DNA of 64,000 nucleotides from Iris pallida (Eukaryota; Streptophyta; Magnoliopsida; Asparagales; Iridaceae), in the NCBI GenBank assembly GCA_029216955.1, contig JANAVB010029819.1, positions 35,639,331 to 35,703,330 of the forward strand, given 5' to 3'. A program made the translations under genes and the position numbers. The notes beneath the pieces were generated by a model that worked only from the letters and a program-made list of their open reading frames with translations, made no database searches and was not told where the DNA came from. The first letter of the stretch is position 1; every line of letters begins with the position of its first letter. Shown here piece by piece: positions 44,935-57,500 of this stretch.

Positions 44935-47643
44935 CATTTTTAGTGGTGGCCCATGCAGGTCGAGTTTATGTAGTGGTATTCGAACTAGAGTACCACTACA
45001 GCCTGCACTAGGAATAGGATATATTTTGAAGATACTCAATCACAGTTAGGAACCCTTGAGAGATTCCTGGGACGACCCTCGAGAATCTTGTTTAATTCCG
45101 ATTTGAAAACTCTTTTTTCTTGATTTGATTTAACTTTACTTTCTGTTGTTGAATTTGATTTTGATGGATTATGGTTGAAATTGGGTTTGTATTTATTGAT
45201 TTTGATGGATGATTGTTAAAATTTGAATCTTAATGATAGCTGTCGCATCCGAGTTTGTATTTGATGGATCCTTGTTCGTTTTTGAATTTTGATGTTCGTT
45301 GATAAATTTAATTTGATTTTCGAGTATTCATTATTGATTTAATTTAATTTTGGCAAGATGAAATTATATGGGCTAGGTCATCTATGTTATGGAATATAGT
45401 CTTCTATAGTCACATTAGCCAGCATGGTGAGGACATATAGTCTGACTCTGGATATATTTCTCGGGTGTGGGAATTTAAGGTTTTCGCAGCCAAGCTAGCA
45501 GCACCGCGAAAATGTTAAATACCATGATTCTAGAGATATGTGCATAAGTCAAGGGCTCTGTGATAATCGTAGCCTTGCTTACTAGTATGACGAGGATTTA
45601 GAGTACCATGAATTTGGATAGACGCATATGATTATCAGATTGCACCTTAAATATTTTTGAACATGTTTTCTCTACTTTTGTTTCAGTCGTTCAAAAAAAA
45701 GAGAAAAGAATTATTATTTGTTTGTTTTGTCTAGTTTCCTATTATTTAACTCAGGAGTAAGTTTAGTTGGTTTTATAAACCTTGTGAAATTTCTTGCTAT
45801 GAGTTTTTCATAATACAATGAATCGATGATTTTGCTAGACTTTATCTTGAATTTGATATTTTAACTCTGGATTTCAAAATGGTTCTTTCTTTAAACAGAT
45901 AAGCAGAACCGATTTTATCGTTATTTCTTTCTTGCTATTATTCTTGTATTAAATAATAATGATAATAAAACTGTCTTGATTTCGTCAATCACCTGCTTGC
46001 AATCTTGGTAGGAATCTAAATGTTAGTCTTAACGTAGAATTATTTTTTTTTTTATTGGGACATGAGAATATGTATATGAATATATATAGCAGACACTTTG
46101 CCTAACACGTATGCATGCTACACTTAATTTTCTACCTATTTGAATACCTATTAATATGTTGTTGATGTTAAATTTTCAAAACCCCAATAATTCAAGTTCT
46201 CTGCTTTTTCTACCATAACTCGTAATTTAAATATAAATTTTATGTTATTATTTAGGTTTACATCACTGCACATGTATGTTATACGTAGGGTTTCAATTCA
46301 AAATTTTGGTTAAGTTTTGTGTTTAAATTTGTAAAATCTGAGACTGTGTGCATGTTAACCCTTGATGCGGGATTCCAAATGTTTAGTTCAAATTACTATT
46401 TTATTTTCTTAAATGTAATATTTGAGCTATATACCTTGTGGGAAGTAGGGATATAAATTTATGTTTCATATTCTTCCGTGTTAGTTGTGATAAACATTAT
46501 GTTGGTTTTGATGATTCAAATTTCTCTAATATCCTAAAAACTGTATACATGTTAACATTTTTATATTGATTTTCATGTTTAGTTCAATTTCAGATTTAAC
46601 ATGTAATATTGAACTGTATGCGTAGATAGATGTATGGATAGTATGTTAGGGTTTCATTATATCGTGTTAGGATGTATTGGGACCATTGAGATTGGTTGTG
46701 ATGTTCAAAACCCTAAAATCTGAGACTGCATTATGTTAATATTCCACTATTTTAAATATTAGCCTATTTTCAGATTTTGTACGTAAATGCTGAACTAAAA
46801 CTGGATTTAACCTTTCAATGCTAAGCTATAACCCTGTGCAGGGACACACACACACCCTAACCTAGTATACACTGTCATGTAACCTAACCCTTCCTCTCTA
46901 TGTTATGATTATATATCTAGATAGATATATAGAGCTTAGGCATACATGTTATAATATATATAGATATATAACTAAATCTCTACCTCTTTATATATATATG
47001 TATATGGTTAGCCATGCATGTTATGATTAAATAGGTTGCGTATTGTAGATTGTTTAACCAATATGCCATGATTAGTGTAACTTGATAGCTGTTGTTTTGG
47101 AACCCAATTTCTCATATACAATTTTATATGTATTCACGTACACACACGCCTACTATCTAACCATATGAACATGTTTTTGTACACATAATGCTAGTTTTTC
47201 CCTCTCTAACGCTCTGTATATATTGTGATTGGATTTCCATGCAATTGACCTTTATTCCTTAACTAGTAATTTTGATTTTTTTTCTTGAATAGTACCTTTC
47301 TTTTTAGATAATTGATAGTTACCTTGTTTTATTTGTGATGAGTACCAGTTTTCATATATGATGGTAGACCGCCTTACAGTTTTGATGATTTGTTATTTCT
47401 GTAACTTTTCTATTTTAGTACCCTGGATTGCTTGTGTGTTTCGATACCCTATAACCATTTGGTTAGCATGACTAGTATACCTAGATGAGACTTAACTACC
47501 ACCGTATGCCATGACCCTGTATGTCGTTCATTTTTTGATGGTATGACTTGTTTAAGTTCTGGGACTTTGATTGTGGGGGTTTGACCTAGAGGGAGTATGG
47601 ACATTTTAATTTCGAGGACGAAATTTTTATAAGGTGGGTAGGA
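44935..47643 (+). other. LARD-2 interior (noncoding)
   Basis: 2.7 kb, AT-rich, no recognisable coding frame. Primer-site candidate at 44944-44959. TTTCGAGGACGAAATTT and TAAGGTGGGTAGGA at 47611-47643 form the remnant pol end and polypurine tract. Confidence 0.75.
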
Positions 47644-48040
47644 TGTGAGCACCCTGAATTTCGGGTTGATTTTTTTTTGTTTTATTTTTTTTCTGATTTA
47701 TTGGTTTCGATAAATAATTTATTCTGTTATTTTTCTTTAATTGTGCTTTCTCGTGCCATTGATATTTGGAGTATCAGGGATGTTCAACTCTGAAAATCTT
47801 CTTCACGAGTTTTGGAGTGGACAGGATTACCTTCATGGCGGGATATGGTGTCCCACTCAAACTTGTTCCCTTGTGCTCTTTTTGCTTCGCTGAACTTTGG
47901 GTCGAATTAGACCGTTTGATTATTAAATAATTTTCCCACTCTTTTCCTTGATCATTTTTAGCACGTTACCGTGACTTTTAATTTTGGAGCGCAAGATCAG
48001 TCAGTTTCTTGAAACCAACTTCTCATGCAAGATCTACTCG
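47644..48040 (+). repeat. LARD-2 3' LTR, truncated
   Basis: Matches 40639-41035 closely (about 3% difference by eye) and stops abruptly after CTACTCG. What follows is not LTR. Confidence 0.88.
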
Positions 48041-48143
48041 TGGCTTGAACCTTTGCTGATCATACTCGTTATGAGACTAGTGTCGTGGGCTTGATAGGCA
48101 GAGCCGAAAGGTATTCCCTCAAGATCCGGGACAAACATGTTTA
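48041..48143 (-). pseudogene. Tat-C antisense gene, exon 2 start (truncated at 48041)
   Basis: On minus, after the acceptor CCTTGCAG, reads VNMFVPDLEGIPFGSAYQ and on to SLITSMISKG, aligning with VDLQAHPLEEVFGSSAGM at the Tat-B exon 2 start. The rest is missing because the LARD-2 remnant abuts here. Confidence 0.68.
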
Positions 48144-48479
48144 CTGCAAGGACAGAAGAGAAAGTCAGACTCAAAAATCTGCAGAAAAAGCTAAGTGCTG
48201 AAAGACTCTTATGCGCCCAAAGGACTTTGTGCCCAGAACAAACAAGTGGGCGCATAACACATGAACAGTACGTGGGCGCGTAAACATGCCACGGCATGTG
48301 GGCGCATAACATGGTAACATGTGGGTGCATAACGCACCACAGTGTTGGCGTATGACTTCTGTGGGCGCATAACGATGCTCACAGAAGTATGTTACCTTAG
48401 GCGCATGCGCCCAGGCAGAAGAAAAGTTTGAGCATTCCAAATTAACGCTCGAGACTTTGTTTTTGAAGCATGCCCTCAC
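48144..48479 (-). other. Intron 1 of the Tat-C antisense gene, with GCATAAC hairpins
   Basis: 336 bp, donor G|GTGAGG and acceptor TTGCAG on minus, phase 1 as in Tat-B. It contains hairpins around the motif GGGCGCATAAC: ACTTCTGTG/CACAGAAGT (48355-48388, nine pairs plus an inner GCAT/ATGC), ACATGCC/GGCATGT (48284-48299) and GTGGGTGC/GCACCAC with one bulge (48321-48340). Confidence 0.65.
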
Positions 48480-48582
48480 CCAGATTCGGGTCCTGGACTG
48501 CCGAAGACGCTGTCGCAGGAGGAGAGCCACTCGGCGCATCCCCCTTGCCCTTCGCAGATCTCTTGGCGACCTTGGGAGACAT
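48480..48582 (-). pseudogene. Tat-C antisense gene, exon 1
   Basis: MSPKVAKRSAKGKGDAPSG and on to DPNL: 34 residues plus one base of a split codon. Basic and Ser/Pro/Ala-rich like the Tat-B exon 1 (MAPKKTTTDNKGKKPAVD). A CT/AG-rich leader precedes it. A weak TATA-like CTATCAATAGG (minus) lies near 48663-48673. No stop in the piece. Confidence 0.66.
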
Positions 48583-49801
48583 GGTTCTCAAAGAAGGAAG
48601 ATGAAGAGTTTTCTAAAAAATTCTTAGAGATGAGGGTACTGAGCTTTCTCTCTCTCTCAGGGCCTATTGATAGGCACAGGCTACTTCCTATACGCCTGCT
48701 ATCCTTATGCGCCTATACGCCCATTACGCAATATGTGCCTACAATGGCTTATGCGCCCACATGAAGATCCAGCCTGTTGCACACTATGCGACTGCCACTT
48801 GCTGACGTGGACGACGTATGAAGGATGGACGTCTTCAAATTCTACCCCGATGAATCTGTCAGTTCAGATTTCGAGGAAGATCTCACCAGTCGTATCTCTC
48901 TGACAGGCTGGCCAAACACTATGTGCTCAAAGAGAGGGCCGTGCTATGCGCCCATTGCATCACGAAAAGATAGTCCATGCTTCTTTCAAAGTATTTCGAA
49001 CTCGTTCAAGTATCAAAAACTTTGAAGGGGATCTTGTAGAAGCATGAAAATTTCAGCAAATAAAGCCGTATGCGCCCAAGCCAAGGGAAGACATATACGC
49101 CCAAGTGAAGCTCCTATGTGTTCGAGTCACCCTGTGAAGCTCCTATGTGCCCATTATCCTGTGAAGCTCTATGTGCCCAAGCCTGTGAAGCTCCTATGTG
49201 CCCAAGCCACCCTATGTGAAGGAGGGCACATAGCCTGAAATAGGGCTATGTGCCCAAGCCTGACTCATTCAAAGCCATGATTAAAATGTGTACCGAAGCA
49301 CACGGCCATGTCAGTCTCCACGAGCAGTCGTGTACCGAAGCATGCGGCCACGTCAACACCACGACCAACCAACGATCTCACAGCCTGCATACACCTACAC
49401 CCTATGTGCCCAAGGCAGGGCTATGCGCCCACATGAAAACCAGTGTATTTTTCTCATATGGGAACATAACATCATTTCAGCTCAAGAACGACTATAAAAA
49501 GGGGCCTCATCCCTCTTCAAAACACAGAATGGAGAGCATTTTCAAGAGCCAAATTGCTGCACTTCTTGCCAGTGAGCCGAGAGTTAGCAATTTTCTTAGG
49601 TTTTCTTCCATTTTTGTAATCAGAGTGTCAACGGAGTAAAGTAGCAACTGTCGCTCGATCTCCATCGCCCCATTCTCCAGAATTCTTTTTTTGTACTCGG
49701 GGATCCTCAACGTAGGATCTCTCAGGCGTACTCGATATGTGATGCCTTGCGCCAATAAAGAAAAGGTAGCATTTCTTCTTATTTTTGTGTGTGTCCACAC
49801 C
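48583..49801. other. Upstream region of Tat-C antisense gene; promoter-like, possibly LTR
   Basis: No gene called. Many copies of TGCGCCC/TGTGCCC(A) at 48705-49430, the diverged version of the GCGTAAA region at 17244-18104. Then a plus-strand TATAAAAA box at 49493-49500 and AATAAAG at about 49755. This order (motif-rich U3, TATA, poly(A) signal) suggests the 3' LTR of a plus-strand Tat-C element, but no repeat partner is in the window. ORFs of 97-129 codons here have no recognisable motif. Confidence 0.5.
49493..49500 (+). promoter_or_regulatory. TATA box of a putative Tat-C LTR
   Basis: TATAAAAA followed by a GC-rich and CT-rich start region. Confidence 0.5.
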
Positions 49802-51039
49802 TGTCACAACCTCAACCCCTAATGGAGGACAAGTATAAGATACGATAATACTCAATCACAATCTAAGTATGATAAGATAACACCGGAGTCTAACAACTAT
49901 ATAAAACTCAAAATAACAACAACAACTTAAATAAACTCCCAAAATAACAACATCTCAATAATCTTAAGACACCACTTATTACAAAACAAGTTCTAAAAGA
50001 GAAACTAAACCGTAAACTAGTAATCTACTCCAAGCACTACTGGTCCTCTAGGCTAGCTGTGAATCTCCAGGTTACCTGTAATATTTTCAATAGGTCCAGT
50101 CAGGACAGGAACGAGTACAATACATCTCACACAGTTCATATCATGACAGAAAATATAAGCATGCTATAGACTAAGATACATGAAACACTGAAGAATATAC
50201 ATGAAGTAAAAGAGATGACTGTAAGAAAATATCTACTATAAGTAAAGAACTATCAGTGGCTAGTGATGTAGAGCACAAGATAGACATGTGAACAGCTTGA
50301 ATTTGCACATGAGTATACTAAAGAGTTTGTACATGATTACACTACTTTAGAATTGTTTAAATGACCATTTATACTCCCCCGTACCCCAATCAATACACAA
50401 GGATCCAGACAAGTTATGTTATTGCACATGATATCACATGAAGGTCCATAAATAGGTACACATAAATGTATATATGGGCGCTCTGTGAACATGAGAGTAC
50501 ATGAATCATAAGTGTGCACATGAATGGTGAAAGCACCGGAATACATGATGAAAGTGAAACGCACATGACATACCGTAACCCGATGCTCCCAAGGGAGATA
50601 ACATCTCATAAAGGGATCCATATAGTACCAATCCGTGTTGACAACATCAAGTAAAGTAATCTAGAGCATAAATGTAAATCCTATCAAGTATGAAACGGCC
50701 AGAGAATGTACTCGCCTGATACCCTGAACAGCTAATTTGAAAAGATGGCCAACTGGAGTCACAGAGTCCTAGTTAGAGCAACACAGGTTATAAAGAGTTT
50801 AATTTATATGGTAATTAAAATTATAAAATAATCTACATAACTAAGTTTATGCAAATCAAGTATCCAAGATAGCTACTAACTCATAGCCTAAGTTACATGC
50901 TAAACCAAGCACAAAACTAAACCATAAGCTAACAAGGCACCCAAACTTAGTCATAAAATGTATATATATATTATTCACATTCACATATTCATATACATAG
51001 ATATATATAGGAAAGCTATATATATATAGGCACACACAC

Positions 51040-51041
<2 letters not shown>

Positions 51042-51073
<32 letters not shown>

Positions 51074-51089
51074 AGAGGTAAAAGAGTAA

Positions 51090-51155
<66 letters not shown>
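51042..51155. repeat. (TA)n and (GT)n microsatellites
   Basis: About 14 TA units (51042-51070), a short spacer, then about 32 GT units (51092-51155). Length is prone to sequencing error. Confidence 0.9.
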
Positions 51156-51158
<3 letters not shown>

Positions 51159-51294
51159 GCATGTGTGTGGAAGGATATGTGTTAATGTTCTCAGATTTAG
51201 TGATAGGTAGGTGTATGTGACATAGGATACATGGTGTCAAAGGGTGTATGAATGCATGTGTGTAAAAGGTTATAGGTTAACTCAGTTTATAGAA

Positions 51295-51534
51295 ATGCAT
51301 ACATACATACTTATATTGCATACATGTATACATACATACATATCATGTATACATACATACATTGCATATATGCCTACATACATATTATATATGCTTACTT
51401 GCATTCATTCATGTACCTATACATACATACATAGATGCATACATACATATTATATATACATACATACATTGCATATATGCCTACATACATATCATTTATG
51501 CATACTTGCATTTATTCATGCACCTATACATACA
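51295..51534. repeat. CATA tetranucleotide tract (left part)
   Basis: Degenerate (ACAT)n. The Sirevirus inserted inside it; the tract resumes at 61081. Confidence 0.85.
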
Positions 51535-52475
51535 TGTTGACACAAAGTCACAGTCAACCAAATATTGATAACATTGACTAAATAATACTTGTGATAATTC
51601 AATAAGACACACGACGACTATATCCTGCTCAAGCCAGACGACAGCTCAGTTGTGCAAATACAAGTTATTTTTGTGTCTGTACTTTTATATTTTATTGAGT
51701 CTAGAATTATTGTAAGCTTAGTTATGCTGGGCTCTTGAGACTCAACCCACAACCTATCCAAAGCCCATAAAGCTCCACATCTAAACTTAGCCCATTTCAC
51801 CCTTGGACCAGTTCTGTGCTCTGGAGACAGAGTTCGGGCCGAACTCTGCCTCCACACAGAGTTCGGACCGAACTCTGTCCCCTAAAAATCAGCACCCTAA
51901 TTTTTAGGGTTGGCTGGTTGCTAGTTGTCCAACGGCCAAATTTTTAAAAATTCCTACCAGAATTCTGGCCGAATTCTGCCTGTTAAAAACCTATAAATAG
52001 GCCAAGAATTCTCTCATTTTTATTCATCCAATCTTCTCTTCTCTTCTCTCTTAAGCTCAATATAAGCCATACCCTTCTCATCTACTAGCCACAAGTTTTC
52101 TAAGTCTCGAGTGCTCAGCATCTCTCAGTTAGGAGTCTTGTGCAAGAGTTCAAGAAGTCGCTTGGAAAATTTCAAGCATCGCCACTGCGATCCGTTGTAA
52201 AGAAGTTGACGTGCTCTTCTGAAGTAAAGGCACGGGGTGTAACTACTATTTCCCAAATAGTAGATTTAATCCTGAGCTAGAGTTCTCAGGCCTGGACTAG
52301 TCCTCCACGAGGGAAACCAGGTTAAAAACGGCTGTGTTTGCATATGCTCTCTTGCTCCTTATTTATTTTCCGCATTTACTCTGATTTTTTTTTATCGTAA
52401 AAGAGTTGAATTTTTAATTGGTTATTATTGCTATAAGTCTATTCATCCCCCTCTAGAGTTGCCATCTGTTCTTCA
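51535..52475 (+). repeat. Sirevirus 5' LTR
   Basis: 941 bp. U3 holds three near-perfect palindromes: CAGAGTTCGG/CCGAACTCTG type at 51828-51848 and 51857-51877, and CAGAATTCTG/GAATTCTG type at 51958-51978. CCTATAAATAGG, the likely TATA box, is at about 51990-52001. Confidence 0.93.
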
Positions 52476-52477
52476 AT

Positions 52478-52489
52478 TGGTATCAGAGC
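52478..52489 (+). promoter_or_regulatory. Sirevirus primer binding site
   Basis: TGGTATCAGAGC, complementary to the 3' end of initiator Met tRNA, two bases after the LTR. Confidence 0.94.
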
Positions 52490-52529
52490 TCTGTTCTCTT
52501 TACAAGAACTTACATCCTAGAGCTGATCC

Positions 52530-54590
52530 ATGGCAATCACACAATCCTTGATTTCCAATCACGGTGAAGGACTGTCCACTCATAGGCCTCCCCTATTTGA
52601 TGGAACTAACTACACATATTGGAAAACAAGGATGAGTTTTTATCTCAAGTCGCTAGACTTTGACCTGTGGACTATCGTCACTGACGGTTACAAAAAGCCC
52701 GCCAGAATAGTTGTCAATGGCGATCTCGTTGAGAAATCACATGACAAATATTTTGACGAGGAGAAGAAACAGGCAAGTCTAGACGCGAGAGCTATTAATG
52801 CTTTATTCTGTGCTATAGACAGGAATGAGTTCAATAGGGTTTCTACATGCACCACATCCCACGAAGTATGGAAGCTTCTAGAAGTGACGCATGAAGGAAC
52901 CACCCAAGTCAAGGAATCAAAGATAAGCCGTCTCACTCAAGAATACGAGGCTTTCAAGATATAGCCAAACGAGACGATCACGCAAATGTTCATAAGATTC
53001 CTCGACATCATCAACCCCTATCTTCGCTTGGGAAGCAATATTCAAATCACGAAAAGATTCGCAAGTTACTTAGGGGGCTACCAAAAGTTTGGAACCCTAA
53101 GGTGACAGCCATCATAGAAGGAAATGATCTCACAACCATGTCTATGGAGACCTTGATGGGAAAGCTAATGACTCATGAGCTTGACCTCAAGGACTTCGAA
53201 GAGCCTGCTCCTAAGGCTAAGGAGATCGCACTCAAAGCTCACCGACGGAGGGCTGAACCCGAAGAGACGGATGACGACAACTCAGAAGACGATGATCAAG
53301 CCCTCATGGTTCGCAAATTCAAGAGATTCCTTCGCTTCAATCGAAGAAAGAAGGAACCACAAGAAGATGAAGAAGAAGAGCCAACTTGCTACGGTTGCAA
53401 GAAGACGGGACACGTCCGAAAAGACTGTCCTTTCTTAAAGAAGAGCAACCGCTATAAGAAGCCACACAAGAAGACCTCCTCAAAGAAATATGCCAACACA
53501 AGCATTTGGCATGAAAGCAAAGCTAGTGACTCCGAGGAAGAAAAGAACTCTCCTCAAGATACGGCTAATGTGTGCCTAATGGCGACGTCCGACAAGGTAT
53601 CAAACGAAACTCTTGACGACTTCACTTTTGATGAACTTGGCGATGCTTTCACCGATTTACTTAGTGACCATAAAAAGGTCATTGGTAAATACAAACAAGC
53701 CAAAGACAAAATAAAAAGTCATGAAGTCAAAATACAAAGACTTTCTCTATTACTTGATAATATTAGAGACATTACACCCACGGATGTCACTGATGAGGTA
53801 TCTAAGCTTAAAATAAGCTTACATGATGCCAAGGCACGTATTGAGCAACAAACACAAGAAATCACAACACTCAACACGGAGCTTGCAGAAGAAAAGAGTA
53901 GACACAAGATTACTATTACTAAGATGCATGGTTTGAATGCTAAGATTACTGAATTGCAAGCTGCCTCTAAGAAACAAGAGACTAAATTGGGAAAACAGGT
54001 TGCTCAACCTCAAACCCAATCATATGAGACACACACAAAGCATGACACAACTCATACTAGTCAACCACGTCATTCTCATGCTGCTCACAATCATGCTTAC
54101 ATGTATACACACTTTTATAAACCACATGTACGTAGAAATAATCATCATATGTCACATAAACATCATGCTACACATAGATACAGTCATCACCATGTTGCAC
54201 AAAGACACAATCAACATCACTCCACATATAGACAATCTCATCATGCCATGCCATATAGACAATCTCATCATGCCATGCCATACAGACAACATCATCATGC
54301 CATGCCATATCAACAATATCACCATGCCACTCCACATAGTCATCATCACCATGCTAAATCTACATATCATCACACTTCTCCTCATTACACTACTTATAGA
54401 CATCATCAGCATGCTCCAAATCTAAATAGGAATGCTACATGTACTTATTGTGGTTTACATGGACACATTTCATCATAATGCAGAATTAGAAGATTAGTTG
54501 ATAGAAAGATATATGCATGGTTTCCAAAAACTAACTCTTCAGGACCCTCAAGAACTTGGGTACCAAAGGTCACATCTACTCTTGATGTAG
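52530..54590 (+). pseudogene. Sirevirus Gag with coiled coil and His-rich repeats
   Basis: ATG at 52530 (MAITQSLISNHGEGL). The N-terminal retro-gag core (PPLFDGTNYTYWKTRM, AINALFCAIDRNEFNRV, HEVWKLLEVTHEGT) is followed by a stop at 52962-52964 and a frameshift near 53030. The frame then runs open to 54478. It has a CCHC zinc knuckle CYGCKKTGHVRKDC (53387-53428), a coiled coil (about 53660-53990), then a 135-residue His-rich region with four 27-bp units encoding HHAMPYRQS-like peptides (about 54240-54330). A second knuckle CTYCGLHGHISS at 54440 has a stop just before its last Cys. Gag forms the particle and packages RNA; Sirevirus Gags are known for long coiled-coil C-termini. Pol is in another frame. 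Confidence 0.88.
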
Positions 54591-57500
54591 GTGGATCTTT
54601 CCTCCTCAACTAAGAGTAAGTGGATTCTCGATAGTGGATGCTCGCGGCATATGACGGGAGACGCACATCTTTTCGCATCACTATCGATGAAGAGAGAAGG
54701 ATATGTATCCTTCGATAATAACCTAAAAGGTTATATTATAGGTAATGGTATTATTGGCTATCCTCCCTCTCCTGTAATAAAGGATGTCTGCTTAGTGACC
54801 GAGTTAAAGCATAACTTGCTCAGCATCAGTCATCTTGCTGACCATGGTTATGACATTAACTTTGGACAAAACAAATGCCTTATCTATGATAGGTCAACAG
54901 GAGACATTGCTTTTGAAGGGGTAAGAGAGGACAATATTTATATTTTCTATTTGTCTGGAAATACTAACAATGCAGGTAGATGCCTATATGCTCATAAAGA
55001 TGAACGACTACTATGGCACCAGCGTCTTGGTCATGCCAATATGGATACCATATCCAGGCTATCGACCAAGAAGCTAGTTAGAGGCTTGCCCGACATCACA
55101 TTCAAAAAGGACACCGTATGTGCCGAATGTGAGTTGAATAAGGCAACCAAGTCATCTTTTCATTCCATAAACTCTGTAAGCACTACTAGACCCCTGCAAC
55201 TACTCCATATGGATTTATTTGGCCCTAGTAGAGTAGCCAGTCTTGGTGGAAAACTCTATGCCTTTGTTATTGTTGATGACTTTTCAAGATTTACTTGGGT
55301 TTTCTTTCTTACTTATAAAAGTGATGCTATTTCAGTTTTTAAGATTTTTGTCAAGAAAGTTTAAAACGAAAAAGGCTACATGATTACTCGAATCCGAAGT
55401 GATCATGGAGGCGAATTCGAAAATTCTGATTTTGAAAAGTTTTGTGATTCCAATGGATTTGATCATAAGTTTTCTTGTCCAAGAACTCTCCAAGAAAATG
55501 GTGTTATGGAGCAGAAGAATAGAACTCTTGGCGATATGGCTAGAGTCATGTTGAACAAGTTTTCACTTCCGAAATACTTTTGGGCTGAAGCTGTCAGTAC
55601 AACATGCCATATTTTAAATAGGGTACTTATTCGTCCTATTACGAAGAAAACACCCTATGAGCTTTGGTTCGGGAGAACTCCAAATGTTTCTTATTTTAGA
55701 GTTTTTGGCTGTAGATGTTTTATCCTTAACACCAAAGACAACTTAGGCAAATTCGATGCCAAAGCTGACGATGGTATTTTCCTTGGCTATGCTGCCAAGA
55801 GTAAGGGATATAGAGTTTTTAACAAATGCTCATTAATTGTGGAAGAGTCTACCAATGTGACTTTTGATGAAGATAACAGTGCAGCAGCTACTCTTAATGA
55901 TGATGTTGAGCCATTAACGTCTACTCCAATGAACACCACAACCGAAACAAATTCTCTGGAAAGCTTGCCTAAGAAATTTTCTCTCAAGCCATCATATCCA
56001 GAAAATTTGGAAATCGGTGAGGTTTCACGAGGAGTAACTACTAGATCATCATTAAGAGACTCTATTGCTAGCACTGCCTTTATTTCACAAATTGAGCCTA
56101 AAAACATTTTAGAAGCTTTCAATGATGAATTTTGGATTTCTGCTATGCAAGAGGAACTCAACCAATTCGAGAGAAGCCAAGTATGGGAACTTGTTCCTAG
56201 ACCGGCTAATCACTCGATTATTGGTACTAAATGGGTTTTTAGAAACAAAGTAAATGAAGATAGTTCAGTCACACGCAACAAAGCTCGTCTAGTAGCCCAA
56301 GGATACAACCAAGAGGAAGGTATCGACTATGATGAGACGTATGCTCCTGTTGCTAGATTAGAATCCATTCGGATGCTTTGTGTATTTGCAAATTTTCAAA
56401 ATTTCAAATTATTTCAAATGGATGTTAAAAGTGCTTTCTTGAATGGTTTTATTAAGGAGGAAGTTTATGTAAAACAACCCCCTGACTTTGAAAATCACAA
56501 ATTTTCCGACCACGTGTTCAAGCTAAAGAAAGCGCTATATGGCCTCAAACAAGCCCCTAGAGCTTGGTATGAACGGCTAAGCAATTTCTTGGTTGAGAAA
56601 GGTTTTTCAAAAGGGAAAATTGACACTACACTTTTTATAAAGTCTTTCAAAGACACTATTCTTTTAGTACAAATATATGTAGATGATATTATTTTTGGTT
56701 CTACTGATAAAACTCTATGTCAAGATTTTGCCAAATGTATGCAGACCGAATTTGAGATGAGCATGATGGGAGAACTCAACTACTTTCTCGGGCTACAAGT
56801 CAAAAAAATGTCAAATAGAACTTTCATTTGTCAGTCGAAGTACACAAAGGACATGCTGAAAAAACTCGACCTTGATAACGTCAAACCAATCAGCACTCCT
56901 ATGGCTACTTCAACCAAACTTGAACCAGATGATAGCGGCAAACCCGTAGATCAACGTAAGTATCGAGGTATGATAGACAACTTACTCTATCTTACTGCCA
57001 GTCGCCCTGATATAATGTTTTGCGTTTGCCTGTGTGCTAGATATCAAGTGAATCCTAAGGAATCACACATGACCGCAGTTAAGCGTATCTTTCGATACCT
57101 TAAGGGTACAGTTACAGTGGACCTATGGTATCCCAAGTCAACATCCTTTGACCTCATTGGTTACTCTGATGCTGACTTTGCTGGATGCAAGGTCGACTGT
57201 AAAAGTACGAGCGGCACGTGTCATTTATTAGGAAAGGCTTTAGTCTCTTGGTTTAGCAAGAAGCAGAATTCTGTCGCACTATCCACAACAGAAGCTGAAT
57301 ATATAGCAGCTGGGCGTTGTTGTGCACAAATTCTGTGGATGAAGCAAACCCTTGAAGACTATAATTTATCTTTCATGCATATTCCAATCTTTTGTGACAA
57401 CACTAGTACAATAAATCTTACTAAGAACCCCATTTGTCACTCACGCACAAAGCACATTGAGATACGACACCACTTTTTGCATGATCATCAGCAAAATGGC

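Larger units (their letters stand above)
40639..48040 (+). mobile_element. LARD-2: non-autonomous giant-LTR element, 3' truncated
   Basis: 5' LTR 40639-44934 (4296 bp, TGTGAGCACCC to GGGTCGTGACA), interior 44935-47643 without coding frames, and the first 397 bp of the 3' LTR (47644-48040). It has the same end structures as LARD-1: the primer-site candidate TGGTGGCCCATGCAGG and the TTTCGAGGACGAAAT plus purine tract before the 3' LTR. Inserted in Tat-B gag. The left flank is ATGCC; the right target copy is lost with the truncation. Confidence 0.88.
49802..51534 (-). repeat. Solo LTR of a third LARD-type family, low-coordinate part
   Basis: On minus it ends GAGGTTGTGACA (at 49802). Parts align with the LARD-2 LTR: AGTTCTTTACTTATAGTAGAT near 50250, and GTATCAGGCGAGTACATTCT near 50720. 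It contains (TA)n at 51042-51070, (GT)n at 51092-51155 and a CATA-rich tract from 51295. Broken at 51534 by the Sirevirus and continued at 61086. The two parts sum to about 3.9 kb, the size of the LARD-1 LTR. Neither flank carries interior sequence, so it is a solo LTR. Confidence 0.78.

Noticed and set aside
48171..48539. 122-codon minus ORF over the Tat-C intron
   Set aside because: It crosses the predicted donor, and the Ala/Pro/Thr/His strings come from the GCGCATAA repeats. The spliced model matches Tat-B in phase and protein.
49507..49800. 97-codon minus ORF as a gene
   Set aside because: It overlaps a plus-strand TATA/poly(A)-like arrangement, has no recognisable motif, and has no partner copy in the window.
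51016..51240. 74-codon minus ORF with repeated Thr-His
   Set aside because: Translation of the (GT)n microsatellite.
53937..54425. 162-codon ORF in another frame over the His-rich Gag region
   Set aside because: Shadow of the repeat; its Ile/Met/His strings follow from the CAT-rich DNA.
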